64,000 bases of DNA from Bos javanicus (taxonomy: Eukaryota > Chordata > Mammalia > Artiodactyla > Bovidae): contig NC_083871.1 in the NCBI RefSeq assembly GCF_032452875.1, positions 4,377,692 through 4,441,691 on the forward strand, in the 5' to 3' direction. How positions within the stretch are numbered: position 1 is the stretch's first letter; every line of letters begins with the position of its first letter. A program made the position numbers and the translations under genes. A model generated the notes under the pieces. It saw only the letters and a program-made list of their open reading frames with translations. It was not told the DNA's origin and searched no databases. This document shows, piece after piece, positions 22,879 through 34,966 of this stretch.

Positions 22879-23091
22879 ATGTGTGTGTGTTAGTCGCTCA
22901 GTTGTGTCTAACTCTTTGCAACCCCATGGACTATAGCATGCCAGGATCCTCTGTCCATGGAATTCTCCAGGCAAGAATACTTGAGTGGGTTGTCATTCCT
23001 TTCTCCAGGGGATCTTCCTGACCCAGGGACCAAAGCCAGGTCTCCTACATTTCAGATAGATTCTTTACCATCTGAGCTACCAGGGAAACCC
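22879..23091 (-). mobile_element. Bov-tA SINE
   Basis: Full-length minus-strand copy: tgtgtgtgttagtcgctcag tail, gaattctccaggcaagaatac middle, and gagctaccagggaaaccc at the tRNA-derived head end. Confidence 0.92.
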
Positions 23092-24835
23092 TACTTACTG
23101 GGGTTTTTATCTAAACTAGTCCAAAGGAAGCTAAGCAACCATTTGAAATGCATATATAGTAATGACAAAAAATATTTTTAAGGATTTACTCTGCATTAGG
23201 TTTGTTCTAAGTACTTTGTTGCTCTTCTGTTTCCATGCCAATAATAAGACATTTTCTTTTCTTAGACCACCTTCTTTACATCTTGATATAGACAGATCCT
23301 CTCAAGATGGATTTCAATTTCTTTAACAATAATAAGTACTAATTTTTCAAAGCACTTGCCAAATACTATTTGCATGTTTGAATAGTATACCAGAAGAATT
23401 GATAAATAAATAAGGACTTTTCTCTTCACAAAAATGAACTCGATGAAGCAGCATAATGATCTTTTTTTTTTCTTATTCAGAAGCTTTATTTTTCCACATT
23501 TCCAGAATCCTTGAATAACAAGTTATAGAAAATTTCTCTCTTCTTTTAATTAGATAACATCACAAGACATCTTGTGATAAGCATTATCATGCACCATTAA
23601 ACTCATCTCTAGAGCATCTTGCTGGGTAAAACAGGCTTTACAAATTGGAAAATACTCTATGGCTGCACTAATGAAGACTTTGCTCAAATAAATGCTAGGA
23701 AATACACCTAAATATATAAAACATAATATGTATCTCTGTCAATAAAAGAAAACATTTTATATAAAATTCCCATGATTTCAGGCAGATTTTAAAATATGTT
23801 CAAGAAAGCATGAACATTATTTTTCCAAGTCCAGTATTTTTAAGAATCACTTCTGATGGGAGTATCAGCAACTTGAAATGTTTTAGATAAAGACTGTTGC
23901 TCCCTGGTGTAATATTAGTCACCAGATCAGGATTAGGTGTCTTTAGGAGAGATGCCTTACCCTCTAACATGCCATAAGTTACCCTACATTTTAACTGTGT
24001 GGCTTGCTTCAGTTTGGTGCCAAGCCTCAAATTTCCCTCAATGACATTTGCCTTCAGGGCTCCTAAAGGCCTTACTAGTTATTAATTCCAACTTCTGTAG
24101 TTCACCTCACACTTTAAAGGTCATTTTGTTTAAAAAATTGAGCATATTAATTGTAGAATGTGGGTGCCGAGTATTATGCCTTGTTTTTCTAGATTCTTGG
24201 ACATTGGACATTCAAGAACAGCAATTTAAAAATCAATATGGGTTTAGGGATGTTAACCAAGTTAACATTGCACTCCTGCTCACACCCTGCCTTTAATGAG
24301 CCTTTTTTATTTTCTACAAGACTGAGCATTATAATTATTTATGCCTCAATTAGTCAGATAAAGCAAATTGCTTTTGTTCTATTAGACTGTGCTCGATTCC
24401 ACTTGCATCTCTAATATATCATGCACCTGGTGTTGAGTTACAAAATAAAAGGCAGCCACAATTCCTATTCCACAGCTTCCTAAAATCCTATTTACTTTTA
24501 AACCGAGTGTTTATTATTTTTCTCAATATATCCTCCTAACATCAACATTCTGTGGAAAGCTACAGATTTTGTTTTATTTCAATCTTTTACTAACTTCCTG
24601 AAGTGATTGTGATACAACAAAGCATGTGAAACTTCTGCTAAGTGATTAGCATAAGCACACACATGCAACCTCTCCCCTGCAGTGGACAGGTTAAAGTTCA
24701 AGTGTATTTTTCCCTGGCTTTCAAATATTTACAATATTTAAAGACTATTTTTTTTTCAACATAGAGTTAAAGCTGTAACTAATTTCATCTAGAAGTTATA
24801 AACAGTCAAGGATTTATTCGATTGTAATTGACTTG
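23092..24835. other. unrecognised AT-rich sequence
   Basis: About 1.7 kb with no recognised repeat or exon. A poly-T stretch is at 23462-23471. The longest frames are 76-82 codons without domains. Confidence 0.45.
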
Positions 24836-25078
24836 TTCTCCTTCCCCAGTGGTGCTAGTGGTAAAGAACCCGCCTGCCAATGCAGGATACATAAGAGATG
24901 CAGGTTCCATACCTGTGTCTGGAAGCTATGGTATTCGGGTTCCATACCTGTGCCCATACCTGGAGAAGGGCATGGCAACCCACTTCAGTATTCTCGCCTG
25001 GAGAATCCCATGGACAGAGGAGCCTGACCAGCTACAGTCCATAGGGTTGCATGACTGAATCAACTCAGCACAGCACAG
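24836..25078 (+). mobile_element. Bov-tA SINE with internal duplication
   Basis: The head cttccccagtggtgctagtggtaaag and the tail region gaggagcctgaccagctacagtcc are present. The middle contains the phrase GGTTCCATACCTGTG twice (24903-24917 and 24939-24953), a local 36-bp period duplication inside the tRNA-related region. Confidence 0.85.
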
Positions 25079-25096
25079 CACCAATGCAACCCAGTA

Positions 25097-25330
25097 ATAA
25101 CTTCTGTGTGGGTGTGTGCTAAGTCGTTCCAGTCGTGTCTGACTCTGCGACCCCGTGGACTGTAGCCTGCCAGGCTCCTCTGTCCATGGGATTCTCCAGG
25201 CCAGAATACTGGACTGGGTTGCCATGCTGTCTTCTAGGGGGTCTTCCAGTCACAGGGATTGAACCTGGGTTTCCTGAATTGCAGGCAGATTCTTTTACCA
25301 TTGAGCCACCTGGGAAGCCACATAACTTCT
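25097..25330 (-). mobile_element. Bov-tA SINE with TSD
   Basis: The SINE body is 25106-25321 on the minus strand. ATAACTTCT occurs on both sides (25097-25105 and 25322-25330). The right copy is also the left flank of the L1 that follows. Confidence 0.9.
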
Positions 25331-25652
25331 TTTTTGTTTGTTTGTTTTTTTTTTTTGTTTTTTTTTATTTTATTTTATTTTTAAACTTTACATAATTGTA
25401 TTAGTTTTGCTAAATATCAAAATGAATCCGCCACAGGCATACACACAGAAATCCCTTGCATTCCTATACACTAATAATGAGAAAACAGAGAGAGAAATTA
25501 AGGAAACAATTCCATTCACCATTGCAACGGAAAGAATAAAATACTTAGGAATATATCTACCTAAAGAAACTAAAGACCTATATATAGAAAACTATAAAAC
25601 ACTGGTGAAAGAAATCAAAGAGGACACTAATAGATGGAGAAATATAACTTCT
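25331..25652 (-). mobile_element. short L1 with 5' inversion
   Basis: 25331-25440 is a poly-T run and the 3' untranslated region on the minus strand. 25441-25643 is an ORF2 segment on the plus strand (AFLYTNNEKTEREIKETIPF). The same 9-mer ATAACTTCT follows at 25644-25652, giving the L1 its own target-site duplication. Confidence 0.88.
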
Positions 25653-26524
25653 GTGCAATGTTAACTAAATGTAAGAAAATGTAACATTTATTATTTACTG
25701 CTCAAATGTTCTTTAAACAACTGATCAGGGGAAAAAATGTCCTTATTTCTGTATTTTTCATCTTGAAATAAGATAAATGCATAGTTTTCAACACATTGTC
25801 TTAAAATGTAGGTCACATTATGGTTCTGACCAAGGTACAACACAGACAACTTAGGGGGAATTAGACCCCATTTGATTTAAGCCATTACTTCACTAATTGA
25901 ATCAAGGGTCTAATATTCAGGATTATATTCTACAGTTAATATTCCTTCTTTACTCAATGATTAACCAAAAATAAATTTCCCTTTACTGATATTTAAACTT
26001 TAAGAGCAAAAATGTTATTACTGGATAAAATTGAAAGACTATTTTGACACATTTCAGATTTGGTAAATCCCACATGATGTCTACTCTTAGCTAATGTTTA
26101 AGTGGTTGTTATCATTATCATATGTACACATGGAAGCACACACCTATGCACACATACATGCTCTTACACATATGCACACAAACACACACATAAAAAGTCT
26201 GCAACCATTGATTTTTAATACTTGCTATATGCAGTATTCCCTTTTACAGAAAACTTGATCTTTATTTGACCCTCTGGGCTTTTTCTCTTATTATCCACCA
26301 GAGGAGTTTGACAACAGAATTAAGCACCTAAGAGCTTTTTCTCTTCCTTTCGTTTGAAAATAAACCTCATTCTCTGAAGCTGTAACATATTTGAATGAGA
26401 GGGTTACAATTCAGAAGTTTTACAGCTTCATCAGATGTTAGAATCATGAAGGGGAGCTTTCATACCATCCTAATTGGGAGGTTTTTGGAGATGTTGATTG
26501 CATAGTTGTGGGGCAGCATGTTGT
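25653..26524. other. unrecognised AT-rich sequence
   Basis: No repeat family or exon recognised. A degenerate CA-rich stretch lies at 26127-26194. Confidence 0.45.
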
Positions 26525-26895
26525 CTAGTGTCTGCAGGGGAACAGAACCAACAGGATGTGTATAGACATAGAGAAAGAGATTTATTATAATAAAGCAGAT
26601 TACACAATAGTGAAGATTGGAAAGTTCAAAACAGATAGTGTGGGTGGCAGACTAGGGTTACAGGAAAGACTAGGGTGCGGCTGAAATATGAAGGCTGTTG
26701 TCTGCAGAATTTCCTCTTGCTGTGCTAAGACTTTTTTTTTTTTTTTTAATTCTACTCAGACCTTCAGCTGATTGTATGAGACACACATACATTATGGAGA
26801 GTAATCTGTTTATTCAAAATTCACCAATTTAAATGTCACCCTCCTCCAGAAACTCTCTCTAAATTGACACATATAATGAACAGTCACTAGTCCAC
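26525..26895 (-). mobile_element. ERVL-MaLR solo LTR (MLT1-like)
   Basis: The plus strand reads gaacagaaccaacaggatgtg, then agagatttattataa, a poly-T interruption at 26729-26745, attatggagagtaatctg, and finally aaattgacacatataatgaac. In reverse these are the order of parts of an MLT1-type LTR. Old and diverged. Confidence 0.65.
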
Positions 26896-27086
26896 CCCTT
26901 TTTAACTTGGCATCTATATGAATCTCCTTAAATGGTACTTAATTTCCAAATGGAGACAATGGAAAGATCATGACACAACTATTCAGCATATAAGCAAAAA
27001 CACAATAACCTTTTCCCCAGGGAAAGATTCTGATCTTTAGTTGACATTTAGTCTTCTTAATATGCATAAAGTAAATACTGTTATGT

Positions 27087-27390
27087 AAGTTAATGATCGG
27101 AGAAGGCAATGGCACCCCACTCCAGTACTCTTGCCTGGAAAATCCCATGGATGGAGGAGCCTGGTGGGCTGCGGTCCATGGGGTCGCTGAGGGTCAGACA
27201 TGACTGAGCGACTTCACTTTCACTTTTCACTTTCATGCATTGGAGAAGGAAATGGCAACCCACTCCAGTGTTCTTGCCTGGAGAATCCCAGGGACGGGGG
27301 AGCCTGGTGGGCTGCCGTCTATGGGGTCACACAGAGTCAGACACGACTAAAGTGACTTAGCAGCAGCAGCAGCAGCAGCAAGTTAATGAT
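27087..27390 (+). mobile_element. BOV-A2 SINE with CAG tail and TSD
   Basis: A dimeric SINE (two related halves joined by a cttcactttcacttttcactttc linker at 27211-27233) spans 27098-27379 and ends in an AGC trinucleotide run (27358-27380). AAGTTAATGAT flanks it at 27087-27097 and 27380-27390. The intact TSD and high similarity of the halves to other copies here suggest a relatively young insertion. Confidence 0.93.
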
Positions 27391-27475
27391 ACTTATATTT
27401 TACAGCATTATGATACAAAGTCAGTGTTTTATATAACATAAGAAGTTAAGAGAGAGAAGAAAACAAAGACTATAA

Positions 27476-27523
27476 ATATGTGTATATACACATACATGTA
27501 TATATACACACACAGATATATAG

Positions 27524-27558
<35 letters not shown>

Positions 27559-27572
27559 TATGTATGTACATA
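27476..27572. repeat. (TA)n/(CA)n compound microsatellite
   Basis: Alternating purine-pyrimidine tract with a pure TA block around 27524-27545 and a CA block around 27546-27558. Confidence 0.95.
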
Positions 27573-27689
27573 TAAAGGAGAAAATAATTCATGACAATCA
27601 TGGTCCTTGTCTCTGTAACCTGTCACATGGTTGTAGCTGGTATCCGTAACTGCCTTCTCAAATACCCCTTCAAGAGTTCTTTTGCCTTT

Positions 27690-27902
27690 GTCTCAGCAGG
27701 CACTAGTGGTGAAGAATCCACCTGCCACTGCAGGAAACAGGAGACACGAGTTCCATCCCTGGGTCAAGAAGACCCCTGGAGGAGGGCGCAGCAATCTACT
27801 CCAGTATTCTTGCCTGGAGGATCCCATGGAAAGGGGAGCCTGGAAGGCTACAGTCCACAGGGTCACACAGAGTTGGACACAACTGAAGCGACTGAGCACA
27901 AA
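27690..27902 (+). mobile_element. Bov-tA SINE
   Basis: Full-length plus-strand copy from tctcagcaggcactagtggtg to gacacaactgaagcgactgagc, inserted near the 3' end of the ERVL region. Confidence 0.9.
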
Positions 27903-28739
27903 GCTAGTGCCTCAAGCCAGCTGTGGGTTTTTGCCTAATTGGGCAAGCCTAGCTTAAGTCCTGTCGAGTCCCAGGTGTTAATAGTCCTTCTTGGGTTGGC
28001 CTTGTAGATTTGCACTGACTTTAGTCACAGAGCATGGTAATACGTGGTGTTCTAAGGGATCCCTTATACCCAGGCGTGCTGCTGCTGATCTCCACTGTGG
28101 AGATCAGCCCAATTCCCCTTGGGAGTCAGGATTAAACATGCCCCGCAGCACAGTGATTCCCTCCTTTGCCTATTGACTTAAAGGCATGAAGCAGTCAAAA
28201 TGACCAGATGGCAGTTTTAACTTACAGCTCAACAGAACCATTGTATTTCCCGGTGGAAATATTCCTCCTTTGGAATTAAGAAATCTAGGTCATCAGTATA
28301 TAATATCACAGGAGCAGGAGACAAAAAATTTGCTTGTGGGTCACTGGGGGTAATACTGAATGGTGTCACTCCCTCCTACATCCCTTGATCTTGAACCTGT
28401 GAATTCTGGACATGGGAGAATACAAAATATATTGGACAATGGTTCAGAATATGTGTGGTCTCCTGGAGAACCTGCTCCAGCCCTGCAAGTTATTGCCATC
28501 CTGTTGGCTCTGTAACCAAGTCTCAGAGAGGTTATCCCACTATTTTATCAAATCAGTTGTTTCAGAATAGTGGGGAGTATGTTAAGACTTGTGAATTCCA
28601 GTGGCTGGATATACTGCTTGGATGTAATGCCTGGAGGGTAGTCTTGGCAGAGGCATTGTGCAAAAAGACAAATCTGTATCCAGAGTGCCTGTTCCAGAAA
28701 GAACAAAATGCTGCATCTTCTATGATGGAAGTTGTCTAA

Positions 28740-29215
28740 TGTAATCAATCTGCTAAGAGGCTGACTGATCACCCTGATGAATGGTATCTATGTTAGGAAA
28801 ACAAAGAAACAAACAAAACCCTCAGTTTCCCCTACTGTATTTCTCTTTATTCTCACACTTTACCACACTCAAGATGATTCTGACATTTCTTATAATCAAA
28901 TGGGTGGGGTTCTTTCCCCTACATCAAGCAATTCTATGACACCATCTAGATGTCCTACAATTGAACTAAATTCTGATGCTATGTACTTGGGAAAAGCATC
29001 AGACATCACAGGTTAAGGGCTCAGTCTCATAAGACTGATTCTCCCACCCCCAACTTCAGATGCCAGTCACAAACAGTAGGTCCCCAGGATCTATAAATCT
29101 ATATGACGTGGCTACAAACTGGAGGTTCCCATGACCTCCTTCTCCTTGGATTCAGTTATTTGCTCAAGTGGCTCACAAAGCTCTGGCAAATATTATATTT
29201 ATTAGTTTGTTAAAG
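28740..29215. other. possible separate old repeat inside the ERVL region
   Basis: This stretch does not show ERVL-like frames. It contains an AATAAA on the minus strand near 28850 and looks like interspersed-repeat DNA, but I cannot name the family. It may be an insertion or a decayed part of the integrase region. Confidence 0.3.
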
Positions 29216-29226
29216 GCTATGACCTA

Positions 29227-29722
29227 AACACCATCTTAAAAAGCAGAGATATCACTCTGCCAACAAAGGTCTGCATAGTCAAAGCTATGGTTTTTCCAAT
29301 AGTCATGTACAGATGTGAGAGTTGGACCATAAGGAAGGTTGAACACAAAAGAATCGATGCTTTCAAATTGTGGTGCTGGAGAAGACTCTTGAGAATCCTT
29401 GGACAGCAAGGAGATCAAAGCAGTCAATCCTAAAGGAAATCAACCCTGCATATTCATTAGAAGAGCTGATGCAGAAACTGAAGCTCCAATATTTTGGCCA
29501 CCTGATGCAAAAAGCCAACTCATTGGAAAAGACTCCGATGCTGTGAAAGATTGAAGGCATGATAAGCGGGTGACTGAGGATGAGGTGGTTGGATGGCATC
29601 ACTGACTCAATGTATATGAGTTAGAGCAAACTCCAGGAGACTTGCAGATTTGCACTGACTTTAGTCATGTCCAAGTTCTCATGAAGAACTTGGACATGAC
29701 TTAGCAAATGAACAACAACAGG
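29227..29722 (+). mobile_element. BovB 3' fragment with rearranged tail
   Basis: BovB from the taaaaagcagagatatcactctg segment to the atgaacaacaaca terminus. Between 29640 and 29684 about 50 bp of expected tail is replaced by other sequence: a 27-bp near-copy of 28001-28027 followed by an inverted copy of the BovB end, forming a 17-bp palindrome (29663-29701). Confidence 0.85.
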
Positions 29723-31348
29723 ATGATAAAGGATACAGATGAACAGCCAGATGAAGAGACACATAGGATGAGATCTGAGTGGGTCTAAGCACAGGAAGCT
29801 GTGGCGTTTATGTCTATCATCCTTCTAGTATAAATGTATTTTTCAGCATGGAGAATCTCTGAACCCCCAATAAAAATTCTTGGGCTTTTTATGGAGGCTT
29901 CCTCACATAGAAATAACCAATTATTAACTACATTTCCAGCCTCTCTCCCCTCTCTAGAGAAGTGTGTATGTGGCAGGGGAGAGCCTGAAAATTCTAAGCT
30001 TCTATTATTAATAATAATTATGTGTTAATGTTTCTTGTGACCAACCCCTATCCAGAAAGCATCAAGGAACACACCCAGAATCCTCTCTTTAGAACAAAAG
30101 ATGCTCCCAGCATGCTTATCACTTGTGCCAGGAACCAGGGGCAGATATTAACATATTTACTAGCACACAGTGCCATATTGGATACTCAGTCTTGGTCTCT
30201 GCTTCTGGCTGATTGGGTCACACCACTGGCAATAGCCAAGTCAGCCTTGGTGAGTAGGAGCCCATTTTGCTTCAATACCCACCACCATGTCCCCAGTGTC
30301 CATGTCCTTGGGTAATGACAAAGTGGCTGGGGAAGGAAGCCTACAGGTAACAAGTCATTCTACCCACTTAATTACTAATCCCCACTCCTCACTGAGGTCA
30401 CCTTTTGGTGACCTTTGATGTAAGCAAAAATATCTTTACATTTTTCCCCCATTCAGAGAGTTTTGCCAAAGTTTCACATCCCCAACTTTTCAATTATGTT
30501 CCTTCCAAATCACTGGCCATTCAGCCAAACCATTACCCACAACCCTTGAATCTGTTTATAATCACAAGCCTGGTCATCTGTCCTTCTGAGTAAAATAAAC
30601 AGGCAGGGTACTACTCCAAGTCCTGACCCCAGGAGGAGTTCACTTCTGTCCTTCAGGGATGTCCCAGAGATGGGCTTAGGGTCAGGGTTGTCCACTTTCA
30701 GCTGGTGCCTGCATGTCACACAGACCCATCTGTGAACTTGGGCCAGTCTTCTCTTCCCCTGCCCACTGACCATAAGGAACTCTGGATGGGACCAAAGATG
30801 CAGACCGAGAGAGAAGGTGGTATAGGAGAAATGGTGCCCATGTGTTTTGAGGCCACTTCTTCACGTGCTGTACCCATGCTTTCAGAGTCTGCTTGTGTCT
30901 GGTTTCACCTATATTCCATTTCCATTTGATGATGGATGGCTGCTGTGCATATACAACATAACAACTCGATAGGTCAGATAACACCCAGTTCATTATGGGC
31001 AGCTCAGAGTGCCCAGTAGTCCAGTGGCCCATGAGTGAGCATCAGTCTTTACTAAGCCCCCTTAGTAAGTCAAGATCTGTTTCTCAAAAAGTCAAATATC
31101 CCTAAAGAATGCAAGATTTGCTTCAAAATTCTGAGTGTCTTCATTGTGGCTTATCTATAGGAAGGGGTTTCCAAAGGATTCAAGTATGTCCTCATCTCTA
31201 GGTGAGACTTTGCACACCATTGGATCTGCTGGATCACATAGCCCAAATAGCAAAACAAATGTTTAGTAATTGGGACCAGTTACAGAACTATTGTCCTGAG
31301 CCCCACTCAAAACTAGTAGCTTTCCAGGTCACTCAGTAAATTGACTGG

Positions 31349-31557
31349 TCCTTCCCTGGTGACTCAGATAGCAAAGAATTCACCTACAGTGCAGGAGAAC
31401 GGAGTTCAATCCCTGAGTTGGAAAGAGCCCCCTGGAGAAGGGAATTGCTACCCACTCTAGTATTCTTGCCTGGAGAATTCCACGGACAGAGGAGCCTGGT
31501 GGACTGTGGTCCATAGGGTGGCAAAGAGTCAGACATGACTGAGAAACTAACACTTAA
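31349..31557 (+). mobile_element. Bov-tA SINE
   Basis: Plus-strand copy: cttccctggtgactcagatagc head, ctagtattcttgcctggag middle, gagtcagacatgactgagaaac tail. Confidence 0.9.
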
Positions 31558-33663
31558 CATACATGAATGAGGAATATGTTGCCTCCAAAATCTAAACCAA
31601 CATGGTATGTTGACAGGCCTCATATCACTGGACCCCTAGAAATTGTACTGAGGCAAAAGCCCCCCCAAATTTTTATTCAGATTTATTTTACATCCTCTGG
31701 CATGCAACTATCTTTCCAGTAAGTCTGGAGTAGTTGCTACTTCTTGCTTCTCACATATAACCTGTGTAATGATATCAGTGTAATGCACCAGTGTGATGTG
31801 TCATGCAAGGGAAAAGTGATCAAAATTCCTGGGAGTTAAATTATAACACAGGGCTAGAGAATTAATGTCTGAGGTATAAAAGCAAGGATGTGTTGCTGGC
31901 CTTGCCAAACAATGGCAATGGCTTCTCATAGTCTTCATCAGCATGGATGGAGGAATGAACATTTTCCAGATCAACAGCTGAAATCCAGGCACAAGAGGAC
32001 AGGTTCACTTGTTCAGGAAAAACAACCATACCTGCTATTACTGATGCAATTGTAGCCACTATTCAACTAAGCTTATGCTAATCCACTGTAATTCTCCAAG
32101 ATGGATTCATTTCTGCTGCATAAATGAAAGAGTTGAAAGCTGGTGTGGTGGAAATCATTGCCCGTGTATCTTCCAAGAATTTAAGGATAGAACTAATTTT
32201 TGCAGTCCCACCAGAAATGCAGTATTGCTTTTAATTTACCATTTTTCCCCCAGGTAGAGACACTTCTAGTGGTTTCAACTTGATCTTTCCCACAATAACA
32301 ACCCTTACTCAGCATGTCAGGGAAGCAATATGGGAATTCTGCCATCTGCTGAGTAACTCTATTGCAATTATGCCTTCTGTAACTGGAGAAATAACCACAC
32401 AACAAGTTTAGGGAGCCAGTGAGCCCACTGTAAGATGCCCCTACACTAAGACTATTTGAATATCTAATGTCCATAAATCCCTGCTTTGACTGGTGGACCA
32501 CAGTGACATCTTGGGTTTTCTGAAATTAGTGTCAGTTCTGAGCTGGTGTCCTGTAGTCACCAAAAGTTATGATTAATTCCTTTTTCTCAATTCATAGTTA
32601 CCCTGGTTAAAGGCCATAAATTCCTTTGGGGAAGGCTGGGAGAAAGATCAACAGTATACATTTTTGGCAGCATACTAATTTCCTTCCTTGAGGACACCAT
32701 CTTCCCATTCATTTAAATATTCTGGCTCTATAAACTGGCTCAAATCAGGAAAATAATTGAGGAGCCATAGCTTTTTTGTGTGTAGCAGGTTAGGTTTTTG
32801 TCCTCGACCTAGAACTTTTCTGCTTATACAGATGAGTAAGAAGTTAGTAGGCTTCCCCTATATTTCACTTCTAGGAGCAAGTCAATTAGCCAGTTCCCTA
32901 GGTCTGTGAGAGTCACATTATTCTGATTTTTGCCTTGACTGCACTGTCCATGGCAGTAGCCAGGCCCAGCTTGCCTTTGGTCATCAAGTGCCACCACCGC
33001 CTCTTGGTGCATGCCAGCTGGGAGCCAATTACTCTCACTGCATTTAGGGTTCTCCACTTAGTGGCCAAAGTTCCCACTGTGATGTCTGGACCACAGAGAA
33101 GAGCAATTTCAGAGCAGTAAATTAAGTAGTTCTTCCTCATGCATCATACTTTGCACCCCACTTTTAAACTTTTGCTGAAAACTTAGTTAAAATGTAGGTC
33201 TGAAAGCAAAGAGAGATGATGGGGATGGGTTCTGAGGAGAGGAAACAGTATTTTGCAAACTGTCTTCTGTCTACACAGAAGTCATTGTAGCTTCCTCTAG
33301 CAATCCAGAGTGAACTCCCTTAGCGGAGGGTGGAGACTGCTCTTGGCAAAGCAGATCTATCAAAGACTTAGGGGCTCAGTGTCCCCACTTCCTAAGGTCT
33401 CCTATGGTGCCTCCATTCCAACTTCATGACTCCATTTCTTGGAATTGCCCTCACTTTAACAATAGACACCCTGCAAGACTAGGAATTCAATGCACCTTGT
33501 GAGTCTGTCACTTTCAGAATGAGATGCTGGGTTTGGTTTTCTCAGCCCTAAGGCTAAAGAAGACAAGGTCTCTTTTAGGGTAGACATGGAAGCTTCCAGA
33601 TAATCTACATACAGCTTCTGTTTCAGGAAGGAGGACCCCTTCCAGGGCCCAAAAATGGACTTT

Positions 33664-34096
33664 TGTCTAACACTCAGAAATGAATTATCTGATGAGATAC
33701 ACATGCTGACAAAGAAAGAGAGTTATTGGGAAGGCACCCAGGTGGAGAACAATAACGGAAGGGAACCCAGGAGGACTGCTCTCTCATGTGGCTTCTAGTC
33801 TCGGGTTTCGTGTGATGAGATTAGTTTCTAGGTTGTCTTTGGCCAATTATTCTGACTCAAGGTCCTTCCTGGTGGTGCATGCATTGCTCAGCCAGGATGG
33901 AGGCCAGCGAGAAGGATGCTGGGAGGTGGTCAGACATATGGCGTCCCCTTTTGACCTTTCCTGAACTCTCATAGTTGGTGCTGACTCACTAGTTCCATAT
34001 TCCTTACCAGGACCCGCATCATTAAATAACTCATGCAAGTGATTGCTATGGTGCCTGGCCAGGGTGGACAGTTTAGTCAGTGTGCTACCCCTAACA
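33664..34096 (-). mobile_element. ERV1-class solo LTR
   Basis: A 433-bp insert between two CTTT copies (33660-33663 and 34097-34100). On the minus strand it begins TGTTAGGGGTAGCAC and ends AGTGTTAGACA. The position expected for AATAAA near 33730 reads AATAACT, so the polyadenylation signal is lost. A 4-bp TSD fits ERV1-type integration. No internal genes. Confidence 0.75.
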
Positions 34097-34100
34097 CTTT

Positions 34101-34309
34101 AGCTAGGAATTTGAACCCATGAAATTATCCTTTTCTTTCCCTACTTTATCCAATGGCATGAGGAACAACCAGCCAATATTTTATACCTATTAATTTGGAG
34201 AAATATGTGTGAAAGAGTCGTATTTCTGGTCACACAGATCTTTGCTTCCTATAAGTGTTTGATCAGGAGGTGATTGGTGATATTTTGCATGTTTTTATTT
34301 TCAGATGAT
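34101..34309. other. unrecognised sequence
   Basis: Spacer between the LTR and the next SINE. Nothing recognised. Confidence 0.4.
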
Positions 34310-34531
34310 ATCACAAACTAACAGGCTTCTCTGGTGGTTCTGATAGTAAAGAATCCTCCTGCAATGCAGGAGACCTGGGTTTGATCCTTCAGTTGGGGAA
34401 CACGACAACTCACTCCAGTATTCTTGCCTGGAGAATGCCATGGACAGAGGAGTCTGGCAGGATACAGTCCATGGGTTTGCAAAGAGTCGGACATAACTGA
34501 GTGACTAAATACAACACAGCATCACAGACTA
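34310..34531 (+). mobile_element. Bov-tA SINE with TSD
   Basis: Body 34321-34520. The flanks ATCACAAACTA (34310-34320) and ATCACAGACTA (34521-34531) match at 10 of 11 positions. Confidence 0.92.
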
Positions 34532-34771
34532 TCAGCCCTATGTCTACTGTTGGAAATAGTCATTAGTGTCTTTAGATCTATTCAGATTTGTGAGCCAATT
34601 GTAGGAACCCCAAGACCTATTCAGAAAATTCATCCTTAAGATTCTTTTTCTCCAGAACTACTCTCAGTACCAATATCTGTATTAGAGTTCTCTGGAGAAG
34701 CAAAACTATAGAATGTGTAAACACATAAAAGAGTTTTATAAAAGGAATTTGCTTACATGATTACTAAGGAT

Positions 34772-34952
34772 AAAAGTAGTAGAAAGAAAGTGTTAGTCAT
34801 TCAGTCATGACCCCATGGAATACCCTAGGCAATAATACTGGAGTGGGTTGCCATTCCCTTCTCCAGGGGGGATCTTTCTGACCCAGGGATCGGATCCAGG
34901 TTTCCTGCATTGCAGGTAGATTCTTTACCACCTGAGCTACCAGAGAAGCCTG
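34772..34952 (-). mobile_element. Bov-tA SINE, internally deleted
   Basis: TGATTAC(T/A)AAGGAT flanks it at 34758-34771 and 34953-34966. The segment between the tail and the middle is shortened by about 30-40 bp compared with other copies in the window. Confidence 0.88.
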
Positions 34953-34966
34953 TGATTACAAAGGAT

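Larger units (their letters stand above)
27575..33630 (-). mobile_element. decayed ERVL pol region
   Basis: Scattered minus-strand frames keep the ERVL domain order from high to low coordinates. Reverse transcriptase: motif A-like AVDLENVHSSI near 31960, and a decayed motif C HYTDII near 31770-31790. RNase H region: 31030-30450, including the frame at 30682-31032 and SGTSLKD near 30670. Integrase zinc-binding region: GHWGHGG near 30290. dUTPase: about 28370-27960 (ITPSDPQANF then IPKEEY). The order RT, RNase H, integrase, dUTPase is diagnostic of ERVL. All frames are broken by many stops and shifts, and no LTRs were identified at its ends. It hosts a BovB (29227-29722) and SINEs (27690-27902, 31349-31557). 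The ends, and 33100-33630, are assigned less securely. Confidence 0.7.

Noticed and set aside
30682..31032. A 116-codon minus frame as a functional retroviral enzyme
   Set aside because: It matches only part of the ERVL RNase H region, and the flanking domains are broken by stops and frameshifts. It is a fossil.
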